Part shown: positions 60,691-64,000 of the stretch, one piece after another | Position numbering within the stretch: the stretch's first letter is position 1 | Layout of the letters: each line of letters opens with the position of its first letter | Assembly (NCBI GenBank): GCA_036583965.1 | Contig: JAZBQD010000019.1 | Location: 15,825,585-15,889,584 of the forward strand | Direction: 5' to 3' | Length of the DNA: 64,000 nucleotides | From: Prunella strophiata | Lineage: Eukaryota > Chordata > Aves > Passeriformes > Prunellidae | Position numbers and translations under genes: made by a program | Notes under the pieces: generated by a model | The model's database searches: none | The model's input: only the letters and a program-made list of their open reading frames with translations | What the model was told of the DNA's origin: nothing

Positions 60691-63107
60691 CACTGTCCAT
60701 GTTGCTCTAGTTGCCTCCAGGCCAGATTAGAGTTCTTGGAAACTGTCAGTTAGAAATTAGATTTCTGAACACAAGTCAGCACGTTGAAATAACTTTAAAA
60801 AAAAAAAAAAGTCACTCCTCAGAGGGCAGGTCTTAAGTAAACTGAAGCATCAGAAAGTGCTTGAAAAAGACCAAAGGCATGGAGAAGATAAATAAACTCC
60901 TTTCAATGTGGCAAATCAAGCATCCCATACAAGTGGCATTTCAGGACTTTTATTATTAATGCTGGAAAAGGTGGATGAACACAACATACCAAGTTTTTCA
61001 GATAAGTGCAAATTGTTTAGTTTTTTCCAGACAAAGGGAGACAGCAATATCAGACAGGCTTACCAAAAGACAGTGAAGAGTCAGCATAATGATAGATCTA
61101 CTTTATAGTAGTCTCTTGGGCCTATTAAAAATAATATGGACATGCATTGTTAACTTCTGCACTGACTCAGTACTCAGGAAAGACCTCAGTGTTACTGGGA
61201 AGCTCACTGGAAACTTCTGCCCCCTCAGCCTCAGTAGTCAAAAGAGAATGTGCCAACAGAATCAAACAAAAAGATTATGGTGGCCAAAAATAGCATTGAA
61301 GACACTGAACATGCAGTTGTGTAAATAGAAAACTTTATTTTTCCCAAAGACTGTTTTCAGTTCTGCTTTCCTGAATTTTAAAATATGCATTAGAAGTGAA
61401 AGGAATCCTTGAAAAAAGGGACATGATCAATGCCAAGAGACAGCCATGAGTGAAGAGTAAAATCAGTCTCAGGCTAGCAAAGGTGGAACAAAACCTGAAC
61501 AAACAAAACATGAATAAATGGAGAAATGTTCCCCTTTTTCTCTACTGTGTCAGAGTTAGAGTTTCATTGAATAGCTCTGTAGTTGCCATAAAATACCAAC
61601 TAAGATCATAGCTGGACTGAAGGAGGTAGGACACATTTACGACTAGGTTTGAGAGGTTTACAAACCATTCTGGTTGGTGGTATATAGTACTGACTGGTGG
61701 ATGTTAAAAAGAAACTCCATGATAAACTATGAACTCCATAAGCTGGAATGTGTTGGGGGACAATATGTATTCCTTTTTCTTTGAGTTTAAACCCACTGCC
61801 AAGTTGAAAAGATGGAGATGACATGGTGTCAGCTTCATTGTGTTCTCATTTGGTTTGACAATTGCAGTGTTCATTTCTCATCTCCAGGGAAGCAAGAATT
61901 CCTGAAAGTGCAGTGAGGATTTAAAGCCCTTTCTCTAGTCTATAACTTTTAAACCTCATGCAGGTAGTAATGCTTTAGTGTTTTTACTGTCCTGTGAATA
62001 AAGTCTTGGTATTTAATATAAATCATTATGAACACTCAGCACGTTAAAAAGGAACTCAAATAGAGCCAGTTATTCTTTCAGAAATATGGCTGGATAATGT
62101 GATTATGACTTCTTTTCTTTGATAGCTCTCTCTTCTACTGTATTAAGAGCCTGTAGAGTGAGACAGAGGAGTCTGTTCATGAGAGGACAGAACTGAGACA
62201 GGCCCATTGTGGGACATGACAGGGAGGGAACAGTACTGAACACTCCTGAAGAAGTTTTTCTATCAGGTTATATTCTACTAGAAGATCAAGGAGGTCACCC
62301 TCCAGATCACGCTGGTGCATTGTCTGGGACAGGGCGTTACTTAACACACTGGGGCTTTTCAATTTTTTAAACATTTTGTTTCATTTCCTTTCTTGCTCCC
62401 TAGTGAAATCATGAGGAAGACTGACCAGTTGCAAAATTTATCTCATATGTAATTATGAAAATGATTGAACAGATAATGTTTCACAGTCTCACCCACCTGC
62501 CCACCCTAACTCCATGATCAAAGTAACTGCAGCATTTTCCTTGCTGCAGTGCAGCTGCCAGCTCCTGTGGTGTCTGCTGGGCCAAGGAGGGAAGGGAGCA
62601 CTCAGCTGTTACTGAGAGTGTTAACTTTAGATGTGGCATTGGGTTTCCTGCACGAGGGAGTGTTCATATCCCAGGTCTTTCCTAATCAGTTTGAGGATGC
62701 TACGTGGGTGTTTGCTCTGTCTCTGACTGACTGCCAGCCAGCAGTGAAATCTTTCCTGCAGAGATGCAGTGTCAGTCTTGCAGACATGTACCCACCACCC
62801 ATCTGCTGACACATGAATATTCTGAATGAGGTCCTTTTTTTGGCAAGTGACGCTAAACACACTATGAGGGCAATGGAAGATATTAACATTCAGGAAAAGC
62901 TTTATCTTTTCTGATCTGTATTTTTTGAGGGTCCACTGAGATCTTGGTTGTGTGAGACAGTTGAGCTTCACTGAAGCAATTCCTTCACTTAAAACTGAGA
63001 GTTTATTCTGTCACATCACCCTACTTAGGCCTTGGTGTGTTGACAAGACACCCATGCACGTAAGCAGCAGGGACACTGAGTATGAGCCCCATCCTGTGCT
63101 AAGTTCT

Positions 63108-63144
63108 GGTTTAATTAATTAATGGTTTAATTAATACAATTAAT
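63108..63144. repeat. TTAA-rich short repeat
   Basis: GGTTTAATTAATTAAT is followed by a second GGTTTAATTAAT unit and a further TTAAT, giving an AT-rich two-copy tandem array. Confidence 0.85.
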
Positions 63145-63199
63145 CTACATGCAGCATTGTAGGCAAGGCATAGTCTTTGAGATTTAAAGGATCTGTAGT

Positions 63200-63450
63200 C
63201 ACAGAATCATAGAATGGTTTGGGTTGGCAGGGACCTTAAAGATTCATCTGGTTTCACCCCCTCTGCCATGGGGTGGGCAAGAACTTGGGGTGCCTGCAGG
63301 GGCACCTTCCACTAGACCAGGTTACCCAAAGCCCTGCCCAATCTGACCCTGAACATTTCCAAGGATGGGGCATCCACCACTTATCTGTGCAACCTGTTCC
63401 AGTGCCTCATCACCCTCACAGTGAAGAATTTCTTCCTAATACTCTAATAT
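63200..63450 (-). mobile_element. CR1 LINE 3' end, antisense
   Basis: The element begins CACAGAATCATAGAATGGTT and continues with GGGTTGGCAGGGACC, CCACTAGACCAGGTTACC and TTCTTCCTAATACTC, the antisense order of a CR1 3' terminus. About 250 bp survive. It is 5'-truncated. Confidence 0.92.
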
Positions 63451-64000
63451 CTTATTAATTGTTGAGATTCAGGGCTTTGACAACAGCCCTGCTTATTCTC
63501 TTGATCTCTGAAATGCCAGCCAAACCTCCCTGCTCCCTCAGAGGAACCTTTTGAGGATTAGTCAGCACTTAGGAAGCCTGTGAATGTGCTGTTTAAACAC
63601 TGGTAGAAGGAGTAAATATGGGTAAGATTTTTGCTAGCAAGGCTGTTGTAGGGGCAAACTAACAGAGTAGTTATTAATCTCCTGTACAAGAGGCTTTGGA
63701 AACAGACTGGATAGATGAACATCTGCCAGTGTTGGTGTTAGGTGCATTTCATCTTCTCTGAATGCAATGGGACTGGGGTAGATAACCCAGTAGCCTTTCC
63801 AGACCAGTACTTCCTGATGTTGATGGTCCTTCAGAATGAAAAACATCAACTACTGACAGTTTGAGCCAGGGATCTTAATGAGGTCATGCTGAATGTTAAT
63901 AGACATCTGTCCTGTGCAGATGGAAGACCCATAGCACATATGTTTACCTGTGCTGGCATAAGAGTTAAGCAGTCTGAGAAGTCTTGGGCTTCCACTGAGG

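Larger units (their letters stand above)
52683..64000 (+). other. ITPK1 intron downstream of the 118-nt exon (5' part)
   Basis: The intron starts with GTAGGC and runs to the edge of the window. From 52683 to 59308 it holds no element I recognise except an AT-rich hairpin (53561-53586) and a short TGGTCA-type repeat (55821-55854). A CR1 remnant occupies about 59309-60690 and a CR1 3' end 63200-63450. Between these, 60691-63199 shows only an A14 run near 60797 and a TTAA-rich patch. I looked for the next ITPK1 exon and did not see it. Confidence 0.8.

Noticed and set aside
52683..64000. Search for the next ITPK1 exon (Asp-Asp-Arg...CSPPFMEL-type start)
   Set aside because: Not seen in the three + strand frames by eye. 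The intron appears to continue past the edge.
1..64000. CRISPR arrays, tRNA or rRNA genes, bacterial operons, phage-like systems
   Set aside because: No regularly spaced repeats, no cloverleaf with A/B boxes noticed, and no prokaryotic gene density. The sequence is vertebrate intron.

Overview
The window is vertebrate nuclear DNA, and almost certainly from a bird. It is AT-leaning and CpG-poor. Its interspersed repeats are CR1 LINE fragments with the avian 3' end (a 'GGTTGGACTCGATGATCTT'-type block followed by 8-9 bp ATTCTRTGA-type repeats) and endogenous-retrovirus LTRs with 6-bp target-site duplications. A songbird is plausible from the LTR content, but that is inference.

The only gene I can support is ITPK1 (inositol-tetrakisphosphate 1-kinase) on the + strand, represented by three consecutive internal coding exons. 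These are a 25-nt microexon at 4664-4688, a 126-nt exon at 44686-44811 and a 118-nt exon at 52565-52682. Together they encode about 89 residues of the N-terminal part of the enzyme. The reading phase is continuous across both introns. The start-codon exon lies left of the window, and the exons for the ATP-grasp catalytic core lie right of it.

Layout: 1-4663 is the end of an upstream intron. 4689-44685 is a 40-kb intron holding most of the repeats: six or more CR1 pieces, one degraded ERVL-like LTR, and two related solo LTRs at 27568-28191 and 42177-42799. 44812-52564 is a 7.8-kb intron with a 100-bp two-copy dispersed duplication. 52683-64000 is the start of the next intron, with a 1.4-kb CR1 reverse-transcriptase remnant at 59309-60690 and a CR1 3' end at 63200-63450.

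I found no second protein-coding gene, tRNA, rRNA, CRISPR array or CpG-island promoter. The open reading frames elsewhere have no recognisable domain and look like chance or repeat-derived frames. I see no sign of a novel multi-gene system. The observations most worth checking are the frame-critical microexon, the uneven divergence of the two solo LTRs, the 100-bp duplication, and several perfect intronic inverted repeats.
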